A stretch of DNA of 64,000 bases from RBG-16-66-20 sp036262835 (GCA_036262835.1 DATAID010000104.1:56206-120205), one strand, 5' to 3'; numbered from the stretch's first letter, positions 51,925 to 61,853 are shown. The notes: generated by a model from the sequence alone, not told the origin. A program made the numbers and translations.

Positions 51925-52266
51925 TCACTTCACCTCGAGCTTGTTGTCGACTTCCTTCACGCCCGTGACCTTGCGCGCGATGCCCTCGGCGCGCTGACGC
52001 TGGTCCGGGCTCTTCACGTCGCCCGAGAGCATCACCTTGCCCTTCTCGGTCTCGACGCTGATCTTGCCGCTGTCGATGCCCTTTTCGGCGAGGAGCGCGC
52101 TCTTCACCTTGGTGGTGATGAGCGTGTCATCGACCATGCTGCTCTTCTCGTGCGTGTCCGAGTCGGCGCGGTCCGCGCGCGCGACCGGCGTCTTGTCGGC
52201 CGCCTGAACGAGGGCGGGCGCGGCGAGCGCGAGGGCGAGCGCCGCGGCGGTGAGAGTGGCTTTCAT
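51925..52266 (-). CDS. BON domain periplasmic protein
   Basis: The 113-residue protein has a cleavable signal peptide (TLTAAALALALAAPALVQAA), then a linker with DKTPVARADRADSDTHEKSS. One BON domain starts at DDTLITTKVKSALLAEKGID and ends at VTGVKEVDNKLEV. It is the non-lipidated relative of the lipoprotein at 2088. The ATG chosen has TTGGAG upstream. BON proteins guard envelope integrity under osmotic stress. Confidence 0.9.
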   Translation of the reverse strand: MKATLTAAALALALAAPALVQAADKTPVARADRADSDTHEKSSMVDDTLITTKVKSALLAEKGIDSGKISVETEKGKVMLSGDVKSPDQRQRAEGIARKVTGVKEVDNKLEVK

Positions 52267-52376
52267 GCTGAACTCCAAGGAAATGGGAGTCCCTTCGACA
52301 GCGGGCGCGCCCGGGATTTCCCGCGACGTGGCGTCGCGTTCCGTCCGACAGGAGGATCAGCCTGGAAGGACCAGGA

Positions 52377-53405
52377 CTAGCGCCGCTTCTTCCCCTTGCC
52401 GCGCGCGAGCGCGGTACCGGCGACGAGCGCCCGCAGCTTGGCGATCGCAATCTCGCGGTCCATCGGCGCCATGCCGCAGTTCGTACAGGGAAAGAGGTGC
52501 TTCGCCGGCACGTACCTGAGCGCCTTCTGGATGGTCTGCGCGACCTCCTTCGGCGTCTCGACCCTGTCGCTCGCCACGTCGATCACGCCCACCAGCACGT
52601 CCTTGCCCTTCAAGAGCGCCATCAGCTCGGCCGGAACCTTGGAATGGATGCACTCGAGCGACACCTGGTCGAGCTTGCTCCTCGCGAGCGCGGGGAAGAT
52701 CTCCTCGTACTGGCGCCATTCCGAGCCGAGCGTCTCCTTCCAGTCGAGGTTCGCCTTGATGCCGTAGCCGTAGCAGATGTGCACGCAGGTCGTGCACTTG
52801 ACGCCCTTGATCGCGCGGTGCAGCGCGTCGATCCCCCAGCGCTTGACCTCCGACATGTAGACGGCGAAGGCGGGCTCGTCGAACTGGATCACGTCGACGC
52901 CGTCCTTGACGAGCGCGCGCGCCTCCTGGTTGAGCAGGTCGGCGAGCGCCATGGCGAGCTTCACCTTGTCGCCGTAATGGCGGTCGGCGATGGTGTCGAC
53001 GAGCGTCATGGGGCCTGGCAGCGTGAACTTGATCTTCTTCTTCGTGTGCGCGCGCAGGATGCGCGCCTCCGCTTCGTGCACGCGGCCCTTCAGGCGGACC
53101 GGCCCCACCACGACCGGCACCATCGCGTCGTAGCGGTTGTCGCGGATGCCCATCTTCACCTTGTGCTCGAAGTCGATGCCCTCGACGTTGGCGAGGAAGC
53201 CGTGCACGAAGTGCTGGCGCGACTGCTCGCCGTCCGAGATGATGTCGACGCCGGCGTCTTCCTGCTCCTTGATCCAGAGCAGCGTCGCGTCCTTCTTCGC
53301 CTGGGCGAGCGCCTCGCCGCTCTGCTTCCACTCGGGCCACAGCTTGCGGGTTTCGGCGAGCCAGTTCGGCTTGGGCAGGCTGCCCGCGATCGTCGTCTCG
53401 AACAT
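52377..53405 (-). CDS. Core methionine synthase (short MetE-like, MesD-type)
   Basis: The 342-residue enzyme is the C-terminal catalytic half of MetE alone. It opens TIAGSLPKPNWLAE, has ISDGEQSRQHF, QFDEPAFAVYM, a zinc His-x-Cys in CVHICYGYG and the last zinc Cys in FPCTNCGMAP. Such 'core' synthases transfer a methyl group to homocysteine, but the donor may not be the usual triglutamyl folate. In aerobic bacteria, MesD genes usually sit beside a DUF1852 gene, which is not in this window, so either its partner is elsewhere or it is a different core type. The start follows GGAGGAAAG. Confidence 0.88.
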   Translation of the reverse strand: MFETTIAGSLPKPNWLAETRKLWPEWKQSGEALAQAKKDATLLWIKEQEDAGVDIISDGEQSRQHFVHGFLANVEGIDFEHKVKMGIRDNRYDAMVPVVVGPVRLKGRVHEAEARILRAHTKKKIKFTLPGPMTLVDTIADRHYGDKVKLAMALADLLNQEARALVKDGVDVIQFDEPAFAVYMSEVKRWGIDALHRAIKGVKCTTCVHICYGYGIKANLDWKETLGSEWRQYEEIFPALARSKLDQVSLECIHSKVPAELMALLKGKDVLVGVIDVASDRVETPKEVAQTIQKALRYVPAKHLFPCTNCGMAPMDREIAIAKLRALVAGTALARGKGKKRR

Positions 53406-53494
53406 CTTTCCTCCGGAAATGCGTTTGGGCGAACGGATCGCCAGTGTACGCGTGGGAAGCGGCCCATTTCCAGCGCGCGTGCGAAGATAGTGCC
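53406..53494. other. Divergent promoter region between MetE-like and GNAT genes
   Basis: The 89-base gap holds start regions for both genes. I see no frame or clear -10/-35 pair. The GNAT start is fixed only by GTG 53495 and the fold's beginning, as no ribosome site is evident. Confidence 0.4.
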
Positions 53495-53938
53495 GTGAGT
53501 CCGACGAAAATCGCGCCGCTCAGGCCGGAAGACCGCGCCGCGTGGGAGCCACTCGCGCGCGGCTACAAGGAGTTCTACAAGACGCCGACCACGGACGCCG
53601 AGTATGAGGCGGCGTGGCAGCGCCTTATGAAGCAGGAGGGTGTCCATGGGCTTGCGGCGCACGTGGACGGAAAGCTCGTCGGCATCGCTCACTACCTGTT
53701 TCACACGAGCACGTGGGCGGAGAGCGTCTGCTACCTGCAGGACCTTTTCACCGCGCACGAAGCAAGGGGAAAGGGCGTGGGGCGGGCGCTGATCGAGGCG
53801 GTCGCGGCGGAGGCGCGCCGTCGCGGCGCAGCGAAGTATTACTGGCTCACCCAGGACCACAATGCGGTCGCCCGCACGCTCTACGACAAGGTGGCGAAGT
53901 ACGTGGGCTTCATCCGTTATGACTACACGATAGACTAG
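53495..53938 (+). CDS. GNAT N-acetyltransferase
   Basis: The 147-residue GNAT protein starts at GTG. It has KIAPLRPEDRAAWEPLARGYKEFY, LQDLFTAHEARGKGVGRALIE with the acetyl-CoA loop R-G-x-G-x-G, and the C-terminal YYWLTQDHNAVARTLYDKVA. The position of the loop, and the Y-x-x-x motif that follows, fits small-molecule N-acetyltransferases. Substrate unknown. Confidence 0.87.
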   Translation: MSPTKIAPLRPEDRAAWEPLARGYKEFYKTPTTDAEYEAAWQRLMKQEGVHGLAAHVDGKLVGIAHYLFHTSTWAESVCYLQDLFTAHEARGKGVGRALIEAVAAEARRRGAAKYYWLTQDHNAVARTLYDKVAKYVGFIRYDYTID

Positions 53939-53978
53939 ACCCATTCACGGTTTGGGGTGTCGAACCCCGGGAGGACCC

Positions 53979-54110
53979 GTGGAACCGACCTTCGGCGCAA
54001 AGAACACCATCACTTCGCCGCTGCCCCAGGGCGCGCTGGCCGAGCGTTATCTCGCGGTGGCCGAGGCGCGCTGGCAGTTTTCCGGGCTACGATTGGCGCG
54101 GGATATTTGA
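53979..54110 (+). CDS. Small 43-aa protein upstream of the His-Cys protein
   Basis: A GTG with GGGAGGACCC just upstream opens a 43-residue frame. The product begins EPTFGAKNTITSPLPQGALA and contains an amphipathic helix (ERYLAVAEARWQFSGLRLAR). Its TGA overlaps the TTG start of the next gene (TTGA), a pattern of tight coupling. The residue mix is protein-like, unlike the Arg/Gly-rich overlapping frame on the same strand. I do not know a family. A small regulatory or antidote partner for the downstream protease-like protein is one possibility. Confidence 0.6.
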   Translation: MEPTFGAKNTITSPLPQGALAERYLAVAEARWQFSGLRLARDI

Positions 54111-54739
54111 GTTCTCGAAAAAAAAGAAAAACCGCTGGAGCACCAAGAAAACTGGTCTGCCTCGAGACCTATTGGGGCGATCACGGCGCGCGGCTTTTCC
54201 GCTCGCCTTCGGTGCTGCCCTTCTTCGAGGGCCTTGCCGCGCAGCTCGATCCGCCGCTGCGCATCGCGCACCGCCACGTCGACTCGATCGAGCAGCTGCT
54301 CGGCTATTCGCGCTACAAGAAGGGCCTGCTGTGGCGCGACCGGGAGACGTTCGACACGCCGGTCTACTACCTGTCGTTCCACGGCGCGCCGGGCAGGCTC
54401 GTCACCGCGCTCGGGCGCATCGGGGCAAAGGAGCTTTGCCGCGCCTTCGCCGGCTGGGGCTCGTACGACAACCTCGTCTACTTCGGCGCCTGCAGCGTCT
54501 TCAAGGGCAAGCGCGGCGAGCGCTTCGCGCGCGATTTCCTCGCCGCATCGGGCTGCCGCGCGGTGCTCGGCTACACGACCGAAGTCGCCTGGATGGGCAG
54601 CATGGTCGCCGACCTGCTCCTGCTGCAGCGCTTCTACGCCGACCCCAAGCCGTGGAAAAACCTGCGGAAAATCCACCAGTCGGTGCTCGAGGACTATGCG
54701 CCGGCGCGCCGGATGGGCCTGGTCCTGCACGCCGGTTGA
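54107..54739 (+). CDS. DUF6642-like caspase/CHAT-type protein (His92-Cys129)
   Basis: The 210-residue protein has the order of conserved blocks I recall for DUF6642: KLVCLETYWGDHG at the start, YYLSFHGAPGRL, then LVYFGACSVFKG, VLGYTTEVAWMGSMVADLLLLQ. The His92-Gly and Cys129 following hydrophobic strands match the catalytic pair of clan CD cysteine peptidases (caspase, gingipain, CHAT). It is soluble and starts TTG, overlapping the stop of the 43-codon frame. It could be a stand-alone protease effector or regulator. Family recall and active-site reading are the basis; no activity has been shown. Confidence 0.75.
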   Translation: MSSRKKRKTAGAPRKLVCLETYWGDHGARLFRSPSVLPFFEGLAAQLDPPLRIAHRHVDSIEQLLGYSRYKKGLLWRDRETFDTPVYYLSFHGAPGRLVTALGRIGAKELCRAFAGWGSYDNLVYFGACSVFKGKRGERFARDFLAASGCRAVLGYTTEVAWMGSMVADLLLLQRFYADPKPWKNLRKIHQSVLEDYAPARRMGLVLHAG

Positions 54740-54786
54740 AAAGTCATGAGGGCTGGGTTACTTTAGACTTAATCTATTTAGATCTA
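54736..54786 (+). promoter_or_regulatory. MarR-operon promoter and palindromic operator
   Basis: A sigma-70-like pair TTGAAA, 17-base spacer, TACTTT lies at 54736-54764. It is overlapped and followed by an inverted repeat TAGACTTAATCTA (54764-54776) and by the perfect palindrome TAGATCTA (54779-54786). The repeats cover the start site, where a MarR repressor would block polymerase. The -35 hexamer overlaps the upstream gene's stop codon. Confidence 0.75.
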
Positions 54787-54798
54787 GAGGTTCTGCGC

Positions 54799-55263
54799 AT
54801 GGACCGGGAATCGGCAAGCCGCAGCGACGACCACCTCGCGCTGCGCCTCTGGCTGCGCCTGCTCACCTGCACGCAGATCCTCGAGCGGCGCGTGCGCGCG
54901 CGGCTGCGCGAGCGCTACGCCACCACGCTGCCGCGCTTCGACCTGATGTCGCAGCTCTGGCGCTACCCCGCCGGGCTCAAGATGAACGAGCTCTCGCGCC
55001 ATCTCATGGTGACCGGCGGCAACGTCACCGGCATCGTCGACCAGCTGGAGAAGGAGAACCTGGTCGAGCGCGCCGCCGAGCCCGCCGACCGGCGCGCCTA
55101 CCGGGTGCGCCTGACGCGCGCCGGGCGCAAGTCCTTCGGCGAGATGGCGCGCGCGCACGAGGGCTGGATCGTCGACTCGCTCGCCGGCCTCTCGCGCCGG
55201 GAGCAGGCCGAGATCTACCGCCTGCTCGCCAAGGTGAAGGAAGCCACCCTGGAGGCCGCATGA
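54799..55263 (+). CDS. MarR family transcriptional regulator
   Basis: The 154-residue dimeric winged-helix regulator has SRHLMVTGGNVTGIVDQLEKENLVER as recognition helix and wing, with DRRAYRVRLTRAGRKSF. N- and C-terminal helices form the dimer. It begins the catabolic operon and likely represses it until an aryl-CoA or aromatic acid ligand binds, as for regulators of benzoate and hydroxycinnamate clusters. Its stop overlaps the hydratase start (ATGA). Confidence 0.9.
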   Translation: MDRESASRSDDHLALRLWLRLLTCTQILERRVRARLRERYATTLPRFDLMSQLWRYPAGLKMNELSRHLMVTGGNVTGIVDQLEKENLVERAAEPADRRAYRVRLTRAGRKSFGEMARAHEGWIVDSLAGLSRREQAEIYRLLAKVKEATLEAA

Positions 55264-56051
55264 TCGCGCCGAAGCACTGCCTCTGGCGGGCAGAAGGCAA
55301 GGTCGGCGTCATCACGCTCAACCGGCCGGACAGGAAAAATCCGCTCACGTTTGAATCGTATGCAGAACTCCGTGATCTCTTCCGGAAAATGCAATACGAG
55401 AAGAGCATCAAAACCCTCGTCATTGCCGGCGCGGGCGGCAACTTCTGCTCGGGCGGCGACGTGCACGAAATCATCGGGCCGCTCACCCGGATGCCGATGC
55501 CGGAGCTGCTCGAATTCACGCGCATGACGGGCGACCTGGTGAAGGCGATGCGCCACTGCCCGCAACCGGTGATCGCGGCGATCGAGGGCGTCTGCGCGGG
55601 CGCCGGCGCGCTCATCGCCCTGTTCTCGGACCTGCGCTACGGATCGCCGGAGGCCAAGGTCGCGTTTCTCTTCACGCGCGTCGGCCTTGCCGGGTGCGAC
55701 ATGGGCGCCTGCGCCATGTTGCCGCGCGTGATCGGACAGGGTCGCGCGGCAGAGCTGCTCTATACCGGCCGGTCATTCTCGGCCGAGGAGGGCCTCGCCT
55801 GGGGATTCTTCAATCGCGTCACCGAAAAGCCTCTCGACGCGGCGCTGCAAGCCGCCAAAGACCTCGCGAGCGGCCCCACCTTCGCGCACGCCATGACCAA
55901 GACGATGCTGCACCAGGAGTGGAACGCCGGCATCGACGAGGCGATCGAGATGGAGGCGCAGGCGCAGGCGGTGTGCATGCAGACGAAGGACTTCCGCCGC
56001 GCCTACGAGGCGTTCGCGGCCAGGAAGAAGCCGGTCTTCGAGGGCGACTAG
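55260..56051 (+). CDS. Enoyl-CoA hydratase/isomerase family protein
   Basis: The 263-residue crotonase-fold protein has NRPDRKNPLTF, GAGGNFCSGGDVHEI (oxyanion) and EGVCAGAGALIALFSDLRYGSPEAKVAF, and VGLAGCDMGACAMLPRVIG. It hydrates or isomerises CoA-bound enoyl groups and in this setting should act on alicyclic ring-CoA intermediates. Coupled to MarR by ATGA. The next gene begins 23 bases after its stop. Confidence 0.92.
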   Translation: MIAPKHCLWRAEGKVGVITLNRPDRKNPLTFESYAELRDLFRKMQYEKSIKTLVIAGAGGNFCSGGDVHEIIGPLTRMPMPELLEFTRMTGDLVKAMRHCPQPVIAAIEGVCAGAGALIALFSDLRYGSPEAKVAFLFTRVGLAGCDMGACAMLPRVIGQGRAAELLYTGRSFSAEEGLAWGFFNRVTEKPLDAALQAAKDLASGPTFAHAMTKTMLHQEWNAGIDEAIEMEAQAQAVCMQTKDFRRAYEAFAARKKPVFEGD

Positions 56052-56074
56052 AGGGAAACGGAGAAAAGCGCTGC

Positions 56075-57174
<1,100 letters not shown>

Positions 57175-57178
<4 letters not shown>

Positions 57179-58776
57179 AGTCGGCGCACGTCGACAGCTT
57201 CGCCCGCGACAACCTGCCGCCGCGCGCGCAGTGGCCGGAGCTCACCTTCGACCTTCCCGAGCTCCAATACCCGGAGCGCCTGAATTGCGCGGCGATGCTG
57301 CTCGACGAGCGGGTGCGCGCGGGCGACGGCGAGCGCATCGCCATCCGGGCGCCGGACGGCGAATGCACTTATGCGCAGCTGCTTGCGCATGCGAACCGGA
57401 TCGCCAACGTGCTCGTGAAGGACATGGGCCTCGTCCCCGGCAACCGGGTACTGCTGCGCGGACCCAACAACCCGATGATGGCCGCCTGCTGGCTCGCCGT
57501 CTTCAAGGCGGGCGGGATCTGCGTGGGGACGATGCCGCTCCTGCGCGCCAAGGAGCTCACCGACATTCTCACCAAGGCCGAGGTCTCGCACGCCCTCTGC
57601 GACAAGCGGCTGGAAGCCGAATTGAAGCTGGCCCAGGCGAATTGCCCGACGCTGCGGGAAGTGTGCTTCTGGTATTCGGATGAAAAAGAATCCCTGGATG
57701 AAAGAGCAAAACGGCAACCGGACACATTCAAGAACGTCGACACCCTTGCTGAAGACGTCGCCCTCATCGCCTTCACCTCCGGCACGACCGGCAAGCCGAA
57801 AGGCACGCTGCACTTTCATCGCGACGTGATCGCGATGTGCGACTGCTTCCCGCGCTCCTGCCTCAAGCCCTCGAAGGACGACGTCTTCATCGGCTCGCCC
57901 CCGCTCGCCTTCACCTTCGGACTGGGCGGCCTCCTTTGCTTCCCGTTGCGCTTCGGCGCGAGCACGGCGCTCGTGGAGAAGCTCTCGCCCGAGACCCTGC
58001 TCGAGTCGATCCGGAGGTTCAAGGCGACCGTGCTCTTCACCGCGCCGACCATGTACCGCGCACTCGCCGGAATCTGGAAGAACCACGACGTGCGCTCGCT
58101 CAGGAAATGCGTCTCCGCGGGCGAGGCGCTGCCCGATGCCACGCGCCGGCTTTTCAAAGAGGCGAGCGGCATCGAGATCATCGACGGCATCGGCTCGACC
58201 GAGCTGATCCATATCTTCATCTCGCATGCGCCGGAGCGAGTCCGTCGCGGGGCGACAGGGTATGCGATTCCGGGATATCGCGCGACGGTGCTGGATGGAA
58301 ACGGCGAACCATGCAAACCCGGCGAAGTGGGGCGTCTCGCGGTCAAGGGGCCGACCGGCTGCCGCTATCTCGCCGACGACCGGCAGAGAAACTACGTCCA
58401 GGATGGCTGGAACCTCACCGGCGACGCTTATGCGATGGACGAGGACGGCTACTTCTATTATCAAGCGCGCACCGACGACATGATCATCTCGGCGGGCTAC
58501 AACATCGCCGGCCCCGAAGTCGAGGGCGCGCTTCTTTCACACGCCGCGGTCGCCGAGTGCGCGGTGGTGGGGGCGCACGACGAGGAGCGCGGAATGATCG
58601 TGAAGGCCTTTGTTGTATTGAAGAAAGACTTTTCTGTAACGGCAAAAGAGCTCCAGGAACACGTCAAAAACTCCATCGCCCCCTATAAATATCCCCGTGC
58701 AATCGAGTTCGTCGCATCGCTGCCGCGCACCGAGACCGGCAAGCTGCAGCGCTTCAAGTTGAGGAACCCCGCATGA
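57175..58776 (+). CDS. Aryl-CoA ligase, 2-aminobenzoate-CoA ligase type
   Basis: The 533-residue ANL enzyme has FTSGTTGKPKGTLHFHRD as P-loop, GIGSTELIHIFISH as the adenylate motif, GYNIAGPEVEGAL as hinge and catalytic Lys in LPRTETGKLQRFK. It groups by appearance with benzoate/2-aminobenzoate-CoA ligases (opening RDNLPPRAQWPE). It makes the aryl-CoA that the fused monooxygenase then hydroxylates. Coupled on both sides by ATGA overlaps. Confidence 0.9.
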
Positions 58777-59177
58777 TGACGCTGCTGCAACCGCCCGGCT
58801 GGGCGCGCCCCAAGGGCTTTTCCCACGGCATCGCGGTCACGGCCGGGACCACCGTGTACATCGCGGGCCAGATCGGCTGCGATGCCGGAGGCAAGGTCGT
58901 CGAGAAGACGTTCGCCGGCCAGTTCAGGCAGACGCTCAAGAACATCCTTGCGGTCCTCGCCGAAGCGGGCGGGCGTCCCGAGCACCTCGTGCGGCTCACG
59001 TGGTACGTGATCGACAAAGAGGAGTATTTCGGCGCGCTCAAGGAAATCGGCGCCGCCTACCGGGAGCTGATCGGCAAGCACTACCCGGTGATGGCCGTCG
59101 TGCAGGTGACCGGGCTCGTCGATCCTGGCGCGCGGCTCGAGATCGAGGCGAACGCGGTGATTCCGGACGCCAAGTGA
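58773..59177 (+). CDS. RidA family enamine/imine deaminase
   Basis: The 134-residue protein has the trimeric RidA core: VTAGTTVYIAGQIGCDAGGK, TFAGQFRQTLKNILAVLAEAGG and DPGARLEIEANAVI with the catalytic Arg. RidA proteins hydrolyse reactive enamines or imines and release ammonia. This fits a pathway that makes a 2-amino-ring-CoA. ATG 58773 overlaps the ligase stop and ATG 58776 follows immediately. Confidence 0.92.
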   Translation: MMTLLQPPGWARPKGFSHGIAVTAGTTVYIAGQIGCDAGGKVVEKTFAGQFRQTLKNILAVLAEAGGRPEHLVRLTWYVIDKEEYFGALKEIGAAYRELIGKHYPVMAVVQVTGLVDPGARLEIEANAVIPDAK

Positions 59178-59187
59178 CGGAGGCGCG

Positions 59188-61575
59188 ATGAAGATCTCGA
59201 TCGTCGGCGGGGGACCGGGTGGGCTCTACTTCGCGCTCCTTGCGCAAAAGGCCTGGCCGCGCTGGGACATCACTGTCTATGAGCGCAACCGCCCCGACGA
59301 CACCTTCGGCTTCGGCGTGGTCTTCTCCGACCAGACGCTCGACACCTTCAAAGCCTACGACGTCCCTTCCTACGAGATGATCCGCCGGCGCTTCGCCTAC
59401 TGGGGCGACGTCGACGTGGTCTACAAGGGCCGCACCTTGCGCTCGGGGGGAAACGGCTTTTGCGGCTGCTCGCGCGTGGCGCTGCTGCACATCCTGCACG
59501 ACCGCTGCCGCGAGCTGGGCGTGAAGCTGGTGTTCCAGAAGGAAATCGAGTCGCTCGAAGACGTGCCGCCCTCGGATCTCGTCGTCGTCGCCGACGGCAT
59601 CAACTCGAAAATCAGGGAGCAGAACAAGGCCCATTTCCAGCCGGGGGTCGACCTGCGCCCCAACAAGTTCGTGTGGCTCGGCTCGACGCGGCCGCTCGAT
59701 GCCTTCAAGTACTTTTTCCGCGAGGCGCCCGAGGGCCTCATCCTCGCGCACTGCTACCAGTACGAGGAGGGCCGCAGCACCTGGATCTTCGAGACCGACG
59801 AAACGACCTGGCGCAATTTCGGCTTCGACCGGAAAAGCGAGCAGGAGATGATCGACACGCTGCAGGGCGTCTTCGCAGAGGAGCTCGACGGCCATCCGCT
59901 CCTTCCGAACCGCTCTCTGTGGCGCAATTTTCCGACCATCGTCAACAAGACGTGGGTGAAAGGGAATGCCGTGCTGGTGGGCGACGCCAAGGCGACCGCG
60001 CACTTCTCGATCGGCTCGGGCACAAAGCTCGCGATGGAAGACGCGATTGCGCTTTTTGAGGCAATTAAAAAAGATTCTTCCGTAAAAAAAGCATTGAACA
60101 TTTATGACACGCAACGAAGGGAAGAAGTAGAGAAAACCCAGCACGCCGCCAACGTGTCGCTCGCCTGGTTCGAGCACATGCGCCGCTACTGGTCGATGGA
60201 GCCGCAGCAGTTCGCCTTCGGCGTCATGTCGCGCTCCAAGCAGATCACCTGGGAGAACCTGGAGCTGCGCGATCCGCGGTTCGTGCGGGAAGTGAACCGG
60301 TGGTTCGCAGGGAAAGTGGACGCACAGGGCCTCGAGGTCGATCTCGAGAATCCTCCGGTGCCGATGTTCACGCCGTTCCGGCTGCGCGGCATGACGCTCG
60401 AGAACCGGGTGGTGGTCTCGCCCATGGACCAGTACAGCGCGGTGGAGGGCGTGCCGACCGACTGGCACCTCGTGCACCTCGGCTCGCGCGCGATCGGCGG
60501 GGCGGGGCTCGTCTACGTCGAGATGACCTGCGTGTCGCCCGAGGGGCGCATCACGCCCGGCTGCACGGGGCTGTGGAACGAGGAGCAGCGCGACGCGTTC
60601 AAGCGCATCGCCGACTTCTGCCACGCCAACTCGAAGGCGAAGCTTTGCATGCAGATTGGCCATTCGGGGAGGAAAGGGTCCACGCAGCTCGGCTGGGAGC
60701 GCATGGACCATCCGCTCGAGAAAGGCAACTGGCCGGTCGTCTCGGCCTCGGGAATTCCGTACTACGAGGGGGTTTCGCAAACGCCTCGCGAACTTTCCCG
60801 GGAGGAAATGAAAGCGATAGAACAGCAATTCGCGAGGTCAACACAATTGGCCGACGAGGCGGGGTTCGACATGCTGGAGCTCCACATGGCGCACGGCTAC
60901 CTGCTCGCGAGCTTCATCTCGCCGCTCACGAATCGCCGCCGCGACGAGTACGGCGGTTCCATCGAGAACCGAATGCGCTTTCCCCTCGCCGTCTTTTCTT
61001 CCTGCAGAAAAATCTTCTCAAAGGAAAAGCCGATGTCCGTGCGCATCTCCGCCACGGACTGGGCGCCGGGCGGGCTCTCGGGCGAGGACCTGGTCGCGCT
61101 CACGCGCATGCTGAAGGACGCGGGCTGCGACCTGATCGACTGCTCGACCGGGCAGACGGTGCCGCAGCAGAAGCCCGTGTATGGGCGCATGTACCAGGCG
61201 CCGTTCGCCGACTGGGTGAGGAACGAAGTCGGCATCGCCACGATGACGGTGGGCGCGGTGACGAGCGCCGACCAGGTGAACACGCTGCTCGCGGCCGGCA
61301 AGGCGGACCTGGTCGCGCTCGCCCGCCCGCATCTCGCCAATCCCTATTTCACGCTGCAGGCCTCAGCGTGGTACCAGCACCAGGCGCAGCACTGGCCGCG
61401 CCAGTACCTCACGGGCCGCGATCAGGCGTTCCGTAACGCCGAGCGCGAGCGCGCCGAGCTCACCGAGCTGCGCCTGAGGGCGCGCCCCGCGAGCCACGAA
61501 GTGAAGGATGCGCCTGCTCGGGCTTATGGAGGAGCCGCCCAGCCGGGCTATTTGCCGACCGGCACGAGGGCGTAG
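59188..61575 (+). CDS. 2-aminobenzoyl-CoA monooxygenase/reductase-type fusion (salicylyl-CoA 5-hydroxylase family)
   Basis: The 795-residue two-domain flavoprotein has an N-terminal monooxygenase (1 to about 390: SIVGGGPGGLYFAL, GFGVVFSDQTLDTF and VLVGDAKATAHFSIGSGTKLA). A C-terminal old-yellow-enzyme barrel follows (390 onward: PMFTPFRLRGMTLENR, HLVHLGSRAIGGAGLV and SPLTNRRRDEYGGSIENR). This order is that of Azoarcus 2-aminobenzoyl-CoA monooxygenase/reductase, which hydroxylates then reduces the ring, giving 2-amino-5-oxocyclohex-1-enecarboxyl-CoA. Single-domain salicylyl-CoA hydroxylases lack the second half. TGACGGAGGCGCG precedes the ATG. Confidence 0.92.
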   Translation: MKISIVGGGPGGLYFALLAQKAWPRWDITVYERNRPDDTFGFGVVFSDQTLDTFKAYDVPSYEMIRRRFAYWGDVDVVYKGRTLRSGGNGFCGCSRVALLHILHDRCRELGVKLVFQKEIESLEDVPPSDLVVVADGINSKIREQNKAHFQPGVDLRPNKFVWLGSTRPLDAFKYFFREAPEGLILAHCYQYEEGRSTWIFETDETTWRNFGFDRKSEQEMIDTLQGVFAEELDGHPLLPNRSLWRNFPTIVNKTWVKGNAVLVGDAKATAHFSIGSGTKLAMEDAIALFEAIKKDSSVKKALNIYDTQRREEVEKTQHAANVSLAWFEHMRRYWSMEPQQFAFGVMSRSKQITWENLELRDPRFVREVNRWFAGKVDAQGLEVDLENPPVPMFTPFRLRGMTLENRVVVSPMDQYSAVEGVPTDWHLVHLGSRAIGGAGLVYVEMTCVSPEGRITPGCTGLWNEEQRDAFKRIADFCHANSKAKLCMQIGHSGRKGSTQLGWERMDHPLEKGNWPVVSASGIPYYEGVSQTPRELSREEMKAIEQQFARSTQLADEAGFDMLELHMAHGYLLASFISPLTNRRRDEYGGSIENRMRFPLAVFSSCRKIFSKEKPMSVRISATDWAPGGLSGEDLVALTRMLKDAGCDLIDCSTGQTVPQQKPVYGRMYQAPFADWVRNEVGIATMTVGAVTSADQVNTLLAAGKADLVALARPHLANPYFTLQASAWYQHQAQHWPRQYLTGRDQAFRNAERERAELTELRLRARPASHEVKDAPARAYGGAAQPGYLPTGTRA

Positions 61576-61853
61576 CCCTTCGCCCGCATGCAGCGGTCGA
61601 CCGACTGCGACTCGAGCACGGCGCGATCGGCCGAGCCGGGGATGGAATTGTCGGCGCCGTACTTCGGGTCGCCGTAGCGGCTCGAGCTCGGCACGGGCGG
61701 CCCGTACTGGCGCTGGACCTGGTCTCGCGCCAGGGCGGCGCAGCTCGATTCGTCCTGCGCCACGTTGCTCGAATCCCCGCCCGGCTTGGTCCAGCGCACG
61801 TCACCGCAGCCGGCGAGGAGCAGGGCGGCAAGGATCGGAATGAGCGTCTTCAT
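61548..61853 (-). CDS. Small lipoprotein of unknown function
   Basis: The 101-residue lipoprotein has a signal peptide and lipobox (LLLAGC, Cys16), then DVRWTKPGGDSSNVAQDESSCAALARDQVQRQYGPP and a C-terminal Cys-containing tail VDRCMRAKGYALVP. Two further Cys residues may form a disulfide. A similar C-terminus, with the GY motif, is common in small proteobacterial lipoproteins. Its 3' end overlaps the monooxygenase gene by 28 bases on the opposite strand. Confidence 0.83.
   Translation of the reverse strand: MKTLIPILAALLLAGCGDVRWTKPGGDSSNVAQDESSCAALARDQVQRQYGPPVPSSSRYGDPKYGADNSIPGSADRAVLESQSVDRCMRAKGYALVPVGK

Noticed and set aside
53957..54106. N-terminal extension of the His-Cys protein from GTG 53957
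   Set aside because: The extension is Arg/Gly/Ala-rich, overlaps the better 43-codon frame and is absent from the family's usual N-terminus.
54107..54140. Frameshift joining the 43-codon frame to the His-Cys protein at the A-rich run
   Set aside because: The downstream protein already starts at the family's expected N-terminus, and the TTGA overlap gives a normal coupled start.
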